DNA of 64,000 nucleotides, taken from contig NC_087072.1 of the NCBI RefSeq assembly GCF_026151205.1, positions 2,251,375 to 2,315,374 on the forward strand, in the 5' to 3' direction. Numbering within the stretch: the first letter of the stretch is position 1; every line of letters begins with the position of its first letter. Origin of the DNA: Bolinopsis microptera (taxonomy: Eukaryota; Ctenophora; Tentaculata; Lobata; Bolinopsidae). The notes below the pieces were generated by a model. That model made no database searches. It saw only the letters and a program-made list of their open reading frames with translations, and was not told the origin of the DNA. This document shows, in pieces, positions 1 through 10,457 of this stretch. The translations under genes and the position numbers were made by a program.

Positions 1-893
1 TCATTTTGCATTTGAAAACGGTCAATCAAATTAATATCATTTCCTTTTGTTTGGGAAAGAGAGACACTGGCAGCGGTCCACTCTACCCATGATTATGGGT
101 TTTGGTCAAATATCATCGCTTTTTGATTAATGTCAGGGTACTTTATAAAGTCGAAATATAAACTGATATCTTCATTAATAAGGAGGAAGTTTCAACGATT
201 TCGAAATTTTTCCTTTGAAAACATTTCCTTGTGTTTGGGTAAGCATATCGGTCGATCACTGACTGAATTTACCACTTTATACTAATTCAAGTTGGCATTA
301 AATTTATATATAATGACATTGAACTGTCGTGGTAAAGCAGAATTTGTTCGAAATCACGAATGAGCAAAATTATCACCTTTCGCACGTGCAAACTATGAGC
401 GGACGTTGCGTGCGCATCCAATATTGAATCGCCGTAAATTTTTGCGTGTTGGTGTTTTATATATAGTTTGATAAGCATGCAAAGTTTCAAAGTATTTCAA
501 GAAGAACTGTAATCACAACGCGACGGCACACCAGCGTTTACAGAAAATGGTAAAAACAGCAATTTTCAGTGATTTTAGCAATTTTTAATCAATTTGGGCG
601 TGTCCCCACGTGTGCAACTTTTCGATTTTTAACTTTAAAACTAGCCTAATACACAATTTATACCTATAGGAAGCAGAACTGAGCTCCACAACCCAAGGGA
701 TAGCCCAACACCAGAGAATACTAAATCGCAAAATTGACGTTTTTATAAAATAATTCTTCAAAAAAGCACTAACTTCAATGGCAAATATCTTTATGAAGGA
801 GCAAGGTAGGGAAACTTTCCGGTAGATTTTCAGAATGCTTGAACAATTATTTAGTATGAAAATGTCCTCAGATTTTGAATAAAATTACTCCTT
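1..893. repeat. Outer left arm of a long foldback (inverted-repeat) element
   Basis: This segment reappears in reverse complement at about 8780-9662, with shared landmarks throughout (for example the TTTGGGAAAGAGAGACACTG block and the poly-purine stretch before the LINE). The window opens inside the arm: the other copies carry some further bases beyond base 1. The arm is interrupted at 893 by a LINE and resumes at 7812. No coding capacity was recognised; the short ORFs here recur antisense in the other arm and look incidental. The family could be a foldback or MITE-type DNA element; no transposase was seen. Confidence 0.85.
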
Positions 894-1012
894 TTTTTTT
901 TTTTTTTTATTTTTTTTTTTTTTTTTAATAACAAAAAACCATTTGTGTAAATATTACATTTTATTAACTTTATCCCTTGAACTAAATGTTTAAGATTAGA
1001 ATTTCGAGTTCT

Positions 1013-1056
<44 letters not shown>

Positions 1057-1074
1057 TTTATTTTTTTTTTTTTT
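892..1074 (-). other. Double poly(A) tail enclosing a probable 3'-transduced segment
   Basis: On the minus strand the LINE 3' UTR ends in a long A tract (plus-strand T run about 1014-1074, with one interruption). Then come about 87 bp of ordinary sequence (927-1013) and a second A tract (892-926) that abuts the target-site duplication. The 87-bp piece contains an AATAAA signal about 35 bases before the second tail. This is the classic arrangement of read-through past a weak first poly(A) site, with mobilisation of downstream flanking DNA. A nested small insertion is the alternative. Confidence 0.65.
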
Positions 1075-1583
1075 AATTTTAAATGAGGAACCTGCCAAAC
1101 CCCAGGACACCAGGAGGATACCACCGGCAAAGCGGCTAATAGTACCCTCCGGTCTGTGTTGTACCGAAGAAGCTGAGTTAATCGATCAAGACTCGGCTTA
1201 CCAGCCAAGAGGCAAAATCTGAGCGGCACCAAGGGTTCAGAGAGTGTCATTTCAGCTTCTCCGGTGCTGGATGCCCTGGGGTTTCACATGCGCCGTAGCA
1301 AAATAAATATAAAAACACACGCACACAATTTTTTTTATTCTTTTAGATAATACGTCGAATAAAGTCAGTGGATATAGAGTAATAAAATGCACATAAGATG
1401 GAGAGAAAAAGGAGAGATACTACTGGTTTTAAATATGACTCTATATCAATACTAGTAGTGGAGATAACTCCACTGGCTACAACTTGTGAAATAAAGGGTA
1501 AAGGTAAGGCACGGCTGTAATTTCGAGAGAATAAATAAACAAGAGTGTATAGTGGATCCAGAACTTTGGGTATAAAATGGTCA

Positions 1584-4500
1584 TCAAGGTATAACGTCTT
1601 TAAGGCACCGTATAATATCCGGTTTTTCACCTAATAAGAAAAGCTTAAGATGTTTAAGATATCGCTCCCAGAATAGGGGTTCCTTGTTCTGGAAACTCCT
1701 TCCAATAAACCAACAGCAAACCGAATTTATGAAGTTTTTTTTATCTCTGTGATTTAAGCAAATCAAATAGTGGCGATATGGGTCGTCATAATTTGCGTCA
1801 ATATTCGATCTAATAAACAGATTTACTCCCTGTAGGAAAGAGCTTGTGGCTGGACAGTCAATAAATATGTGAGAGATAGTTTCGAGGTTGTGATTACATA
1901 ACGAGCAATTTGGACTATCTTTTTCAATCTTCATTTTATATCTCATGTACCGACAAGTACTAATCCGGTGAAGGAGCTTATATTGGTACTGAATAAGTTT
2001 GAAGTTATTTGAGAAAGAAGTAAAAATATCCGTAAAAATACTAATCCAATCAATATCCGTTAAGGAGAGGTTAGCACTCCAGTTCCTCATTGGAGGAAGG
2101 GTGCTGGGATCTAAACGCTTAGACATGGTATCTCTAATGTTTCTACCTTTGATAGTGAGAGGAGTATCTCTAGAGTTGGGGGTATTCCTACCTCCCCAAA
2201 AGCGAAGTGAAAGTTGGGTATCGATAAATGTAATGTTACTTGTAAACGTATCGGTATTATTAAATCGACGTATTCCCAATTTTATACTCGCATATTGAGT
2301 CGAAGAGATTATACTACTTGTTTGGCCCCACTTTCTCAGAAATTGCTGAAAACTTAAGAGGTTACCTTCCTCTGAAACGAAATCAGAAAGATAGATGATA
2401 TTTCTATCAATAAGAATATCGTTCCAGAGCTTGGAGCCAATGTCCGTTATTACGTCGCTTCCCCACACACAGTGGTTGACTGTACTCTTACTTGACTGTG
2501 AAGAAATAGACTTCCAAAGCTTATAATGGCGAAGAAGGTTAAAGGTAAAACCAGTATTCTTTAATGTGAGACAGTTTTCTATACACACAGTTGGTATATT
2601 TGGGTGTAAAAGCTGATTGATGATAATATTTTTCCAGGCATGTTGGAAATTAGGATCGATAACTTTTCCTATAAGTGACACTTTTAAACCTATAATAAAA
2701 TCGTTAGTATAGAAGAGACCTAGACCCCCACATTCACGAGGAGAAGTAACAATATCACGTTTCAACTTATCCCTCTTACAACCCCACAAGAAGTGAAATA
2801 TCATAGTGTCTATTTTACTGATGGTGTTAGTATCAGGGGTTTCTAGTGGTATGATAAGGTAAGTGAACTGGGAAAGAATAAGAGATTTAATAATTGTACA
2901 CTTTCCTATCAGAGTTAAGTCTCTCTTACTCCAGGTGTTGATAGCGGTGCTGGCGTTACTAAGTTTACTGTGGTAGTTCATTTTGCAGAGATCAGCTCCA
3001 CTAGACGTGTTGTCGAACTTGACTCCTAATGCTGTAAACTCGTTAGCTACCATGTCTTCCCCGTATGTACTGGTAAGGTAATTTCGAAGACTAGTGTTGT
3101 CTCTGGTAGCTCCTAAAGGTATGCACTTAGTTTTACTGATGTTGGGCTTACAGCCTGAGTGCTGACCGAACAGGTTGAGCTCTAGGATAACTGCATCTAC
3201 GCAAGCCTGGGAGGGATCCAGGTACAGATCCGTGTCATCAGCAAACAGACTCATGAGTATGTCGATACCATTAATGCTGAGGCCTTTAATATAAGGGTTA
3301 TACTGTAGCTTATTACTAAGTACCTGGGACACTAGGAGGAAAAGAATTGGGGAAAGGGGGCTCCCCTGATGGACGCCACGAAGTATGTGAACAGGGCTGC
3401 TAAGGTGTCCGTTAACGTTAGCGTAACTCATACCAGCGTGAAATGCCACTCTCACCAAGTTGATTAAATAATTTCCAAACCCCATACCTTCCAAGACACT
3501 GAAAAGAAACTTATGTTCGACCGAGTCGAAAGCCCGTTGGAGGTCGACCTGCATAATCATACCAGTATCCTCTTGGTTCTCATGGTAATGTTCTAAGGTT
3601 AGATACATTAAGATCAGATTATCGCTGGTACTCTTCCCTTTTTGAAACCCGGATTGGGCTGTACTAATAAGTGTTGGAAGTGAACTTAAGATCCTATTTT
3701 TTATAATATGAGTGAATATCTTATAGTCTACATTCAAAAGGGTGATTGGTCGCCAGTTCTTTATATAGTTTAACTCAATGGGGGTTTTAGGTTTCGGGAT
3801 AAGTGTTATAATTCCTAGACGTTGTGAAGGTGACATAACCCCATTATCAACCGACTCTAAAAAGGAGTTAAATAGGATATTCTTAATGTCCTCCCAGAAT
3901 ACTTTGTAGAATTCAGCAGTGAGGCCGTCCCACCCTGGAGATTTATTTTTCTTAAATTTACTGATAATACTATCCATCTCCAGGAGGGAAATTGGCCTAT
4001 CTAACCTATCAGCGTTCTCCTGATCAATAGTATCTAGGTTACTGGAATTAATATAATCGGTTATTTCATGCTCGTTTGGATTCGTAGAGCTAAAGATGTC
4101 CTGATAAAAGTTAACTACGTGCTCAGAAATATCCTGCTGTGTGCGTAGTACACTCTGATCGCTGTTAATAAGTTTGGTGATAGACTTTTTTTTAGCTCTA
4201 CTTTTCTCCAGCCCGAAGAAATATTTGGTGGACCTTTCACCCTCCTCTGTCCACTGAATCCTAGACCTGGTCATGGCCCCGTTAACCTCAGCTTTAATGA
4301 TACCATCAAGCTGGGATTCCAAGTCATACAATTTTTTGCGCAGATCATCTTTCTGCATAAAATCAGTTATCTTTTTAACCTCTTCAATATCAGAGGATAT
4401 TTTTTTCTTTTTTGCAACTTTTTCTTTCTTTTCTTTTTTTCCGAATCTGATCGCAAAATCTTTAATTTTCATTTTAATCACGTCCCAGAGTCCCGAGTAC

Positions 4501-5363
4501 GAATCAAAATTACTGTCAGCAGTTTCATTGATAATCTCCCGTACATTACTCAAAAACGACTCATTATTTAGATGGCTATTATTAAGTTTCCAATATCCTA
4601 TTCCACGTTTAATGGGGGAACCCTGTAGAGATAATGAAATGTAGCTGTGATCAGATCGAAAACCATGACTAATATCTGCGTTACAGACCGGATAATTAAC
4701 CAGACTATCATCTATAAGGAAGAAATCTAGGCGTGTTTGGGTTTTGTGCTGTTTATTTACGTGAGTATAAACACGCTCATTACCCCTACTAAGACGGAAG
4801 ATATCACTGATGCCATGATCAGCGGTCACCTGGTTCAAATATTGCTGACGCTTAGTATTACTGTGGGAACTATTACCACCATATTTATCAAGATTATTAT
4901 TTAAGATAGTATTCCAGTCCCCAGCCAAGATACGATAATCATCCCTTGTACGTCCTAGAGTTTCCAGGAACAAGTTCTCTACAACATAAGTATCATTGCT
5001 ATTAGGACAATAGACGTTTACCAAGCAATACTTGATGGAATCCTTCTCAATTTCTAACAGTGATACACGTCCCTGTGTGATGATCCTGTGACTGCAAATT
5101 TTAATATTAGAATTGGGTTTGACCAGGAATGTAACCCCAGTGGACTTAGAGGTACCATGATTGAAATAAATATCTCCCCCCCAGATTGTCCTCCAGAAGT
5201 CTTCCGTTTCAACTACAGAGTGAGATTCTTGTACCATAATAATATCTTCTGGTTTAGCTAGTAGCCAACCAAGAACCGATCTACGTTTCTCGGGCTTTCC
5301 GAGGCCATTGCAATTGAAAGAACCTACCCTAAGACTGGCTCCTACACTGTCATTTTCTGACAT
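1584..5363 (-). CDS. LINE ORF2: endonuclease and reverse transcriptase (L1/Tx1 group)
   Basis: The ORF2 protein nicks target DNA and copies the element RNA into the break (target-primed reverse transcription). From the ATG at 5363 it has 1259 residues. The frame is open further upstream to 5528, but that extension is hydrophobic and lacks homology, so the ATG before SENDSVGA is preferred. An APE-type endonuclease domain comes first (SFNCNGL, the QESHS glutamate, GDWN, and SDH near its end). The RT follows, with NWRPITLLN, the DLQRAFD block, HQGSPLSP and the catalytic FADD at about residue 706. A C-terminal CX2C...HX4C zinc-like motif lies near residue 1160. The RT motifs and the PGWDG..AEFYK block fit the L1/Tx1 group rather than CR1 or RTE. 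No stop or frameshift was seen, so the protein may be functional. Confidence 0.93.
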   Translation of the reverse strand: MSENDSVGASLRVGSFNCNGLGKPEKRRSVLGWLLAKPEDIIMVQESHSVVETEDFWRTIWGGDIYFNHGTSKSTGVTFLVKPNSNIKICSHRIITQGRVSLLEIEKDSIKYCLVNVYCPNSNDTYVVENLFLETLGRTRDDYRILAGDWNTILNNNLDKYGGNSSHSNTKRQQYLNQVTADHGISDIFRLSRGNERVYTHVNKQHKTQTRLDFFLIDDSLVNYPVCNADISHGFRSDHSYISLSLQGSPIKRGIGYWKLNNSHLNNESFLSNVREIINETADSNFDSYSGLWDVIKMKIKDFAIRFGKKEKKEKVAKKKKISSDIEEVKKITDFMQKDDLRKKLYDLESQLDGIIKAEVNGAMTRSRIQWTEEGERSTKYFFGLEKSRAKKKSITKLINSDQSVLRTQQDISEHVVNFYQDIFSSTNPNEHEITDYINSSNLDTIDQENADRLDRPISLLEMDSIISKFKKNKSPGWDGLTAEFYKVFWEDIKNILFNSFLESVDNGVMSPSQRLGIITLIPKPKTPIELNYIKNWRPITLLNVDYKIFTHIIKNRILSSLPTLISTAQSGFQKGKSTSDNLILMYLTLEHYHENQEDTGMIMQVDLQRAFDSVEHKFLFSVLEGMGFGNYLINLVRVAFHAGMSYANVNGHLSSPVHILRGVHQGSPLSPILFLLVSQVLSNKLQYNPYIKGLSINGIDILMSLFADDTDLYLDPSQACVDAVILELNLFGQHSGCKPNISKTKCIPLGATRDNTSLRNYLTSTYGEDMVANEFTALGVKFDNTSSGADLCKMNYHSKLSNASTAINTWSKRDLTLIGKCTIIKSLILSQFTYLIIPLETPDTNTISKIDTMIFHFLWGCKRDKLKRDIVTSPRECGGLGLFYTNDFIIGLKVSLIGKVIDPNFQHAWKNIIINQLLHPNIPTVCIENCLTLKNTGFTFNLLRHYKLWKSISSQSSKSTVNHCVWGSDVITDIGSKLWNDILIDRNIIYLSDFVSEEGNLLSFQQFLRKWGQTSSIISSTQYASIKLGIRRFNNTDTFTSNITFIDTQLSLRFWGGRNTPNSRDTPLTIKGRNIRDTMSKRLDPSTLPPMRNWSANLSLTDIDWISIFTDIFTSFSNNFKLIQYQYKLLHRISTCRYMRYKMKIEKDSPNCSLCNHNLETISHIFIDCPATSSFLQGVNLFIRSNIDANYDDPYRHYLICLNHRDKKNFINSVCCWFIGRSFQNKEPLFWERYLKHLKLFLLGEKPDIIRCLKDVIP

Positions 5364-6281
5364 TGTAAATTCTGAAATTAGCCGCCGCTCTAAAGTTATT
5401 TTCACTAAGTTCGTGACGAGTAAAGCTAGTATTGAGTCTAGTACCGTTTCTCCCAATATTGCAAAGAATGACGTAGTATTTATTGTACAATGACAAAAAA
5501 ACAAAATGATAAAAACACACGCAATCACACATCTTATTACTAGTAGATGTATGAATCATTAAACAAGAAATTGCTGAAATAACGCTGCTATAGCCCATAT
5601 AGTAAATGTATTTTATACGCTTAAACAAGTCCTAGAAATCCCGTGATGGGGCGTCCCCCTAATACTATAAGCTTCTAAGCTGATACTCTCCAATATAGAA
5701 GTCAGAGGGAAATCAATCTGGCTAGAAAGGCTCAAGTGGCTGGATGTGAGAGGTGAAAGGTGAACCTGACCTCGCCACCACCTGGCCCAAGCCCACACAC
5801 CATCACCCAACAACAAACCCCCCCATCAACCAACACCACACCGCCTGACCAGCCCGGCCCAACCCCTGAACCTGGTGCCTGCTGTGAATGAACCCGGACA
5901 TGGTGACGAGTGTATGAGCCGGCAAGATGGTGCAGGGAAGCTGCTAAGAGAAGAGGTTTGTGAGCGGGCAAGATAAACCCTGATAAAGGTGGGTAATGTG
6001 TCGTACGACATGATGAAAAAACTAATAAATGGCACATTGTAAACTGCTATGAAGTTATTAGATTTGGAAATATACCGAACAGTCGATGAGTAGTATAATA
6101 CTAGGTAGTCACGAGATATCGCAAAAATTGTGGGGGGACAGAAGCTCCTAAATTAAGTAAGAATTATAACGTTATACTGCGTACTAGGAAAAGGAAGATG
6201 CTACTCAGAATTAAGCTTTGTAAAGTGGTTTATAATTTAGAACACAACACTCTGACCGTGGGATAGAGTGAGATATACCGT
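5364..6281 (-). other. Unusually long inter-ORF spacer of the LINE
   Basis: About 0.9 kb separate ORF1 from ORF2, where LINE ORFs usually overlap or lie within tens of bases. The middle (about 5700-5990) is more GC-rich, with CCCA/CACC-type composition unlike its surroundings. Short ORFs here (for example 5732-6037 on the minus strand) have no recognisable domain. It could be an internal promoter or translation-reinitiation region, or a small old insertion. Confidence 0.5.
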
Positions 6282-7532
6282 TCATCCTCTTCCTCTGTTG
6301 GAGTTCCGTCCTCTGCGAGTTCCACCTCCCCGTCCTCTGTGGTAGCTATTTCCACCTCTGTCATTCTGAGATCCTTGTTCAGCATCCATCTGCTCTTCTC
6401 CTCCTGCTCTAATCCTGGGTCTAGGGCTCGTGTTACTTTTCACTCTCCTGGAATTTGGGAGGTCATGACGGGCACGTAAAGCATACTTTATTCTACTAAA
6501 ATACAACTTTAAACCACTGGTATTTAGATGAAGAGGGTCTTCAGTACCCATTGCAAGTCCAGTTTTCAGAGATCCATCATTTGCCATAAAGACTTTGGTA
6601 TCAATGTAGGTTAATCGAATGTGGGAGTTACACATAGTCTTGATAAAATGATTATATAACTTAACTTTTGAGTTAGTCTCACTACCAGGCGTGCAGATAG
6701 GAAGGACTCCAGGGAGGAGGACGTGAATCTCGGGGCGTTTCTTCAGCAGAGCTGCAACGTAGGTGAAGGTGTTCTCCACCAGCTCCTCGGGTTTGCTGCC
6801 TTGCTGTCTGAGGTCGTTTGTCCCTACTGCAATCACGACATCTGAAACGTTCTCGAACTCTTGGGAATCTGGGTTAGTGAGGTTGGAGAGTGTTGGGCAG
6901 TGAACACTGGACCCTGGAAGTGCGGGACCGAGTGTTCCTTTGCCGTCCCCAAACTTGATCTTACCTGAGGAGTTGGAATCACCTAAAAGTTTTACGGAAA
7001 CTCGGTCAGATCCTGTGGGACTCCACTTCCACTCCTCTCGATCCTCTCTACCCTCACTCCCAACTGACTCAAGCTCTCTGACTCTCTGTTCAAGGTTCGA
7101 CTCGCTCTGCTCGATCTGCACTACACGCTCTCTAAGTTGAGTTACAGAACTAATATTCGTATTGGAATGCTCTTCAAGAGCTGATAAACGTTTATTAATA
7201 TCTTGAAGTTGAGGATTAATCTCACTTAGATGTTGATCAAATTTACTGTGCAAGCTAACAATAAGAGATTTTAAATCCGTAAGTTCGGACGGGTTATCAC
7301 TTGCTTTATCAACATCAAAACGAATACTGGACTGAAAGTTGTGAGTAACTGGCATTTTAGCCGGAGGTTCTTTGCCAGATTCACTAGTTATACTATCAGA
7401 ACTATTTGCACTTGAATTTAGTGCACGTTTAATAGATTCACTTTGAGAGAAAGCACTGTCAGAAGAAAAGTAAGAATCAATACGAGGAGTATCGTCAATT
7501 TTAGAAAATGTGAATATCGATTTTGAACCCAT
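6282..7532 (-). CDS. LINE ORF1: coiled coil, SGNH hydrolase (esterase-like) and RGG tail
   Basis: ORF1 proteins bind the element RNA and assist its retrotransposition. From the ATG at 7532 the protein has 416 residues; the frame extends seven codons upstream without an ATG. The N-terminal third is Ser-rich. A heptad-like stretch follows (HSKFDQHLSEINPQLQDINK and onward) that predicts a coiled coil. Then comes an SGNH/GDSL hydrolase fold with block I LLGDSNSSG, block III AVGTNDLR and block V DPLHLN, so the catalytic Ser, Asn, Asp and His are all present. The C-terminus is an RGG/RGR-rich tail suited to RNA binding. Esterase ORF1 proteins are best known from CR1-group LINEs, so this one beside an L1/Tx1-type ORF2 is unusual. 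Confidence 0.88.
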   Translation of the reverse strand: MGSKSIFTFSKIDDTPRIDSYFSSDSAFSQSESIKRALNSSANSSDSITSESGKEPPAKMPVTHNFQSSIRFDVDKASDNPSELTDLKSLIVSLHSKFDQHLSEINPQLQDINKRLSALEEHSNTNISSVTQLRERVVQIEQSESNLEQRVRELESVGSEGREDREEWKWSPTGSDRVSVKLLGDSNSSGKIKFGDGKGTLGPALPGSSVHCPTLSNLTNPDSQEFENVSDVVIAVGTNDLRQQGSKPEELVENTFTYVAALLKKRPEIHVLLPGVLPICTPGSETNSKVKLYNHFIKTMCNSHIRLTYIDTKVFMANDGSLKTGLAMGTEDPLHLNTSGLKLYFSRIKYALRARHDLPNSRRVKSNTSPRPRIRAGGEEQMDAEQGSQNDRGGNSYHRGRGGGTRRGRNSNRGRG

Positions 7533-7811
7533 CAGATAACAGATAAATCTCAAATGTGACAGTTAAATTGACTAATTAATGGAATGTCAAAACAGGTAAC
7601 CGTTGATAGATCGTAGATTAATAGCAAGGTTGATAGAAGCACTATTAAGAATATGTAACACTAATGTACGGGATGTACGGAATATTCCAGAAAATGTATA
7701 GCTATATGGTAAAGGTGGCTTGAGCAGCGCAATTCTATAAGTTAGCTAATCTAAGAGATAAGAAAAGACCAACATATAGATAATTGTAAATCAGCACTCA
7801 AATTACTCCTT

Positions 7812-8067
7812 AATGGTGTAAAATCAGTTTGAAAAGTTGTTATTTTGTCAAAAATCAAGTTTTAAAAACATTTAATTTGATGACGTCATCAAGTGGTGAT
7901 GATGACGTTAAATTATTTTTTGATATAATTAAAACTGAAGTGTAAACAATTATCTTTAAGACCTGTGGTCGGAATATGCTGTATCTTTTATACTTTTGAA
8001 TCTCCGGACACTTAAATTCAGGCTACAATTGACTACATTTGACTGGCAAAGCGTCTATCCCTGAATA
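7812..8067. repeat. Inner left arm of the foldback element
   Basis: This is the continuation of the split left arm. Its reverse complement lies at about 8523-8780, sharing TCAAAAATCAAGTTTTAAAA, the palindrome GATGACGTCATCA, GACCTGTGGTCGGAA and GGCAAAGCGTCTATCCCTGA. The arms have drifted by indels and substitutions, so the foldback is older than the LINE inside it. The TGACGTCA palindromes match a CRE core, but they sit in repeat arms and no regulatory role is implied. Confidence 0.85.
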
Positions 8068-8522
8068 TATGTATCACGACAATCTATCGTAAAACAGGGA
8101 TTCCAGAAAACCCATTTCCCGATACTCCTGAAACACGAAATTTTTTTTACAGTCGATTTGGTCAACGTCTAGACGTCCTGCAAAGTTTCAGATCTCTAAC
8201 TCAATTTTAACATGGTTTTTAAGGCACCTGAATATGGCAATTTTGGGTTTTTTACCGAATTTCGTATAACATGCTGGCGCGTATTTTGCGCAAATTTCTT
8301 AAAAACCTCCACATAACTATTTCTTGTTCCTGTCATCCTTAACATTGAATTAGAATGATTTGAACTTAAATATACCTGCTGAACTACTTTCGATGAGTCT
8401 TAATGCCCGAAAAACAATAAAGGGTTATAAAAGTAAAGGGGGTAAATAGTAAAGGGGGTAAATAGTAAAGGGGGTAAATAGTATTGTGAATATAAGAGGC
8501 ACGGTCATGCTTGCCAGCATTG
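8068..8522. other. Central loop of the foldback element
   Basis: This is unique sequence between the two inner arms, with no coding potential recognised. It contains a 16-bp tandem repeat (AAAGGGGGTAAATAGT, three copies at 8435-8482). Confidence 0.7.
8435..8482. repeat. 16-bp tandem repeat, three copies
   Basis: AAAGGGGGTAAATAGT is repeated three times with no mismatch, starting at 8435, 8451 and 8467, in the loop of the foldback element. Confidence 0.95.
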
Positions 8523-9712
8523 TGATATTCAGGGATAGACGCTTTGCCAGTCAATTGTAGCCTGTATTTAAGTGTCCATAGATTCAAAAGTATAAAAGAT
8601 ACAGCCATTTCCGACCACAGGTCTTGCAAATAATTGTTTACACTTTAGTTTACATTGTATACAAAAATTATTTGGCGTCATAAACACCCCTTGATGACGT
8701 CATCAAGTTAACCGTTTTTAAAACTTGATTTTTGACAAAGTAATAACTTTTAAAATTAATTTTAAACCATTAAGAAGTAATTTTATTCAAAATCTGAGGA
8801 AATTTTTATCTTAGATAATTGTTCAAGCATTCTGAAAATCTACCGGAAAGTTTTTCTAGCTTGCTCCTTCATAAAGATATTCGTCATTGAAGTTTGTGCT
8901 TTTTTGAAGAATTATTTTATAAAAACGTCAATTTTGCGATTTAGTATTCTCTGGTGTTGGGCCATGCCTTGGGTTGTGGAGCTCAGTTCTGCTTTCTATA
9001 GGTATAAATTGTGCATTAGGCTAGTTTTAAAGTTGAAAATCGAAAAGTTGCACACGTGGGGACACGCCCAAATTGATAGAAAATTACTAAAATCACTGAA
9101 AATTGCTGTTTTCGTCATTTTCTGTCAACTTTAGAGTGCCGTTGTGATTACAGTTCTTTTTGAAATACTTTGAAACTTTGCATGCTTATCAAACTATATA
9201 TAAAACAATTACATGCAAAATTTTACAGCGATTTAGTATTGGATGCGCACGCAACGTCCGCTCAAAGTTTGCACGTGCGAAAGGTGAGAATTTTGCTCAT
9301 TCATGATTTCCAACAAATTCTGCTTTGCCACGACAGTTTAATGTCATTATATATGAATTTAATGCCAACTTGAATGAGTATTAAGTGGCATATTCAGTCA
9401 GTGATCGACCGATATGCTTCCCTAAACACAAGGAAATGTTTTTAAAGGAAAAATTTCGAAATCGTTGAAACTTCCTCCTTATTAATGAAGATATCAGTTT
9501 ATATTTCGACTTTATAAAGTACCCTGACATTATAATCAAAAAGAAATGATATTTTACCAAAACCCATAATCATGGGTAGAGTGGACCGCTGCCAGTGTCT
9601 CTCTTTCCCAAATAAAAAGGAAATGATATTAATTTGATTGACCGTTCTCAAATGCAAAATGATACCGAGAATGAAATCGGTCGCTCGCTTTTCCCATTCA
9701 TTTACAATTGTA
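8523..9712. repeat. Right arm of the foldback element
   Basis: This uninterrupted arm is the reverse complement of 7812-8067 followed by 1-893, and so gives the pre-insertion sequence of the left arm. It runs on to CCGATTTCATTCTCGG-type terminal sequence that is also present in the extra copies at 9905-10075 and 10347-10457. The ORFs in this arm mirror those in the left arm and are not considered genes. Confidence 0.87.
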
Positions 9713-9904
9713 TAATAGATTAAGAAGAACTACCCAAAGGCAGCTGTACTCGGCAATGAAGATTCAATAAACTTCAACTTGTTCAATAAGTAATAACTAC
9801 CACCCTTGTCCCTTTCCCCGAAATACTAGGTATCGACCCGAACGCAACCCAAAGAGATTTTTACAGCATCTGATTGATGTAATCAATCGAAACTTATTTA
9901 TACA

Positions 9905-10075
9905 ATTCGTAAGCCGTGAATGAATGGGAAAAGCGAGCGACCGATTTCATTCTCGGTATCATTTTGCATTTGAGAACGGTCAATCAAATTAATATCATTT
10001 CCTTTTTATTTGGGAAAGAGAGACACTGGCAGCGGTCCACTCTACCCATGATTATGGGTTTTGGTAAAATATCAG
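9905..10075. repeat. Extra inverted copy of the foldback terminus
   Basis: This copy matches the reverse complement of about 9540-9712 with essentially no differences over some 160 bp, separated by a 200-bp spacer (9713-9904). The near identity, compared with the drifted main arms, suggests a recent rearrangement or gene conversion, or a second shorter foldback element. The spacer has no recognised feature. Confidence 0.85.
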
Positions 10076-10346
10076 TATATGAATATCTGTATATATAGTC
10101 CTAGTCCTACAGACTGGTAATCTAATTGTCCAGGAAACACAAATTCCAACTGCTCTGATCTACTTGATAAAAAAACGTACTAGTACTACAATTCGGACTC
10201 CAACTGCTGATGATTCTTTAAAAGAAATTTCTAATAAAACAGTAAACTCAGTGCCAACAATTTAAAATGAAATTAAATAAATCGCGTTACGACATTTGAT
10301 TGTTAAATTTCCCGAGAAATCGATTGGGTATTTGATCAAAACACAG

Positions 10347-10457
10347 CGACCGATTTCATTTTCGGTAACATTTTGCATTTGCGGACGGTTATTCAAATTA
10401 ATATCATTTCCTTTTGTTTGGGAAAGAGAGACACTGGCAGCGGTCCACTCTACCCAT
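10347..10457. repeat. Third, diverged copy of the foldback terminus
   Basis: It shares the CGACCGATTTCATT...GGAAAGAGAGACACTGGCAG...CCACTCTACCCA sequence in the same orientation as 9905-10075, with several substitutions, and stops in a T run. Confidence 0.8.

Larger units (their letters stand above)
892..7799 (-). mobile_element. Full-length non-LTR retrotransposon (LINE), L1/Tx1-like, two ORFs
   Basis: A minus-strand element of about 6.9 kb with 5' UTR (7533-7799), ORF1 (6282-7532), inter-ORF spacer, ORF2 (1584-5363), 3' UTR and poly(A), read as poly(T) on the plus strand. It is flanked by the 12-bp direct repeat AAATTACTCCTT at 882-893 and 7800-7811, a target-site duplication. The other arm of the host foldback element shows the empty site once, as AAAATTACTTCTTAATGG near 8781-8798, which independently proves the insertion. 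Both ORFs are open, so the copy may be young. The 3' end carries two poly(A) tracts (see 892-1074). Confidence 0.92.

Noticed and set aside
5613-6037. Overlapping minus-strand ORFs between the LINE ORFs
   Set aside because: They have no recognisable domain and lie in the untranslated spacer of the element.
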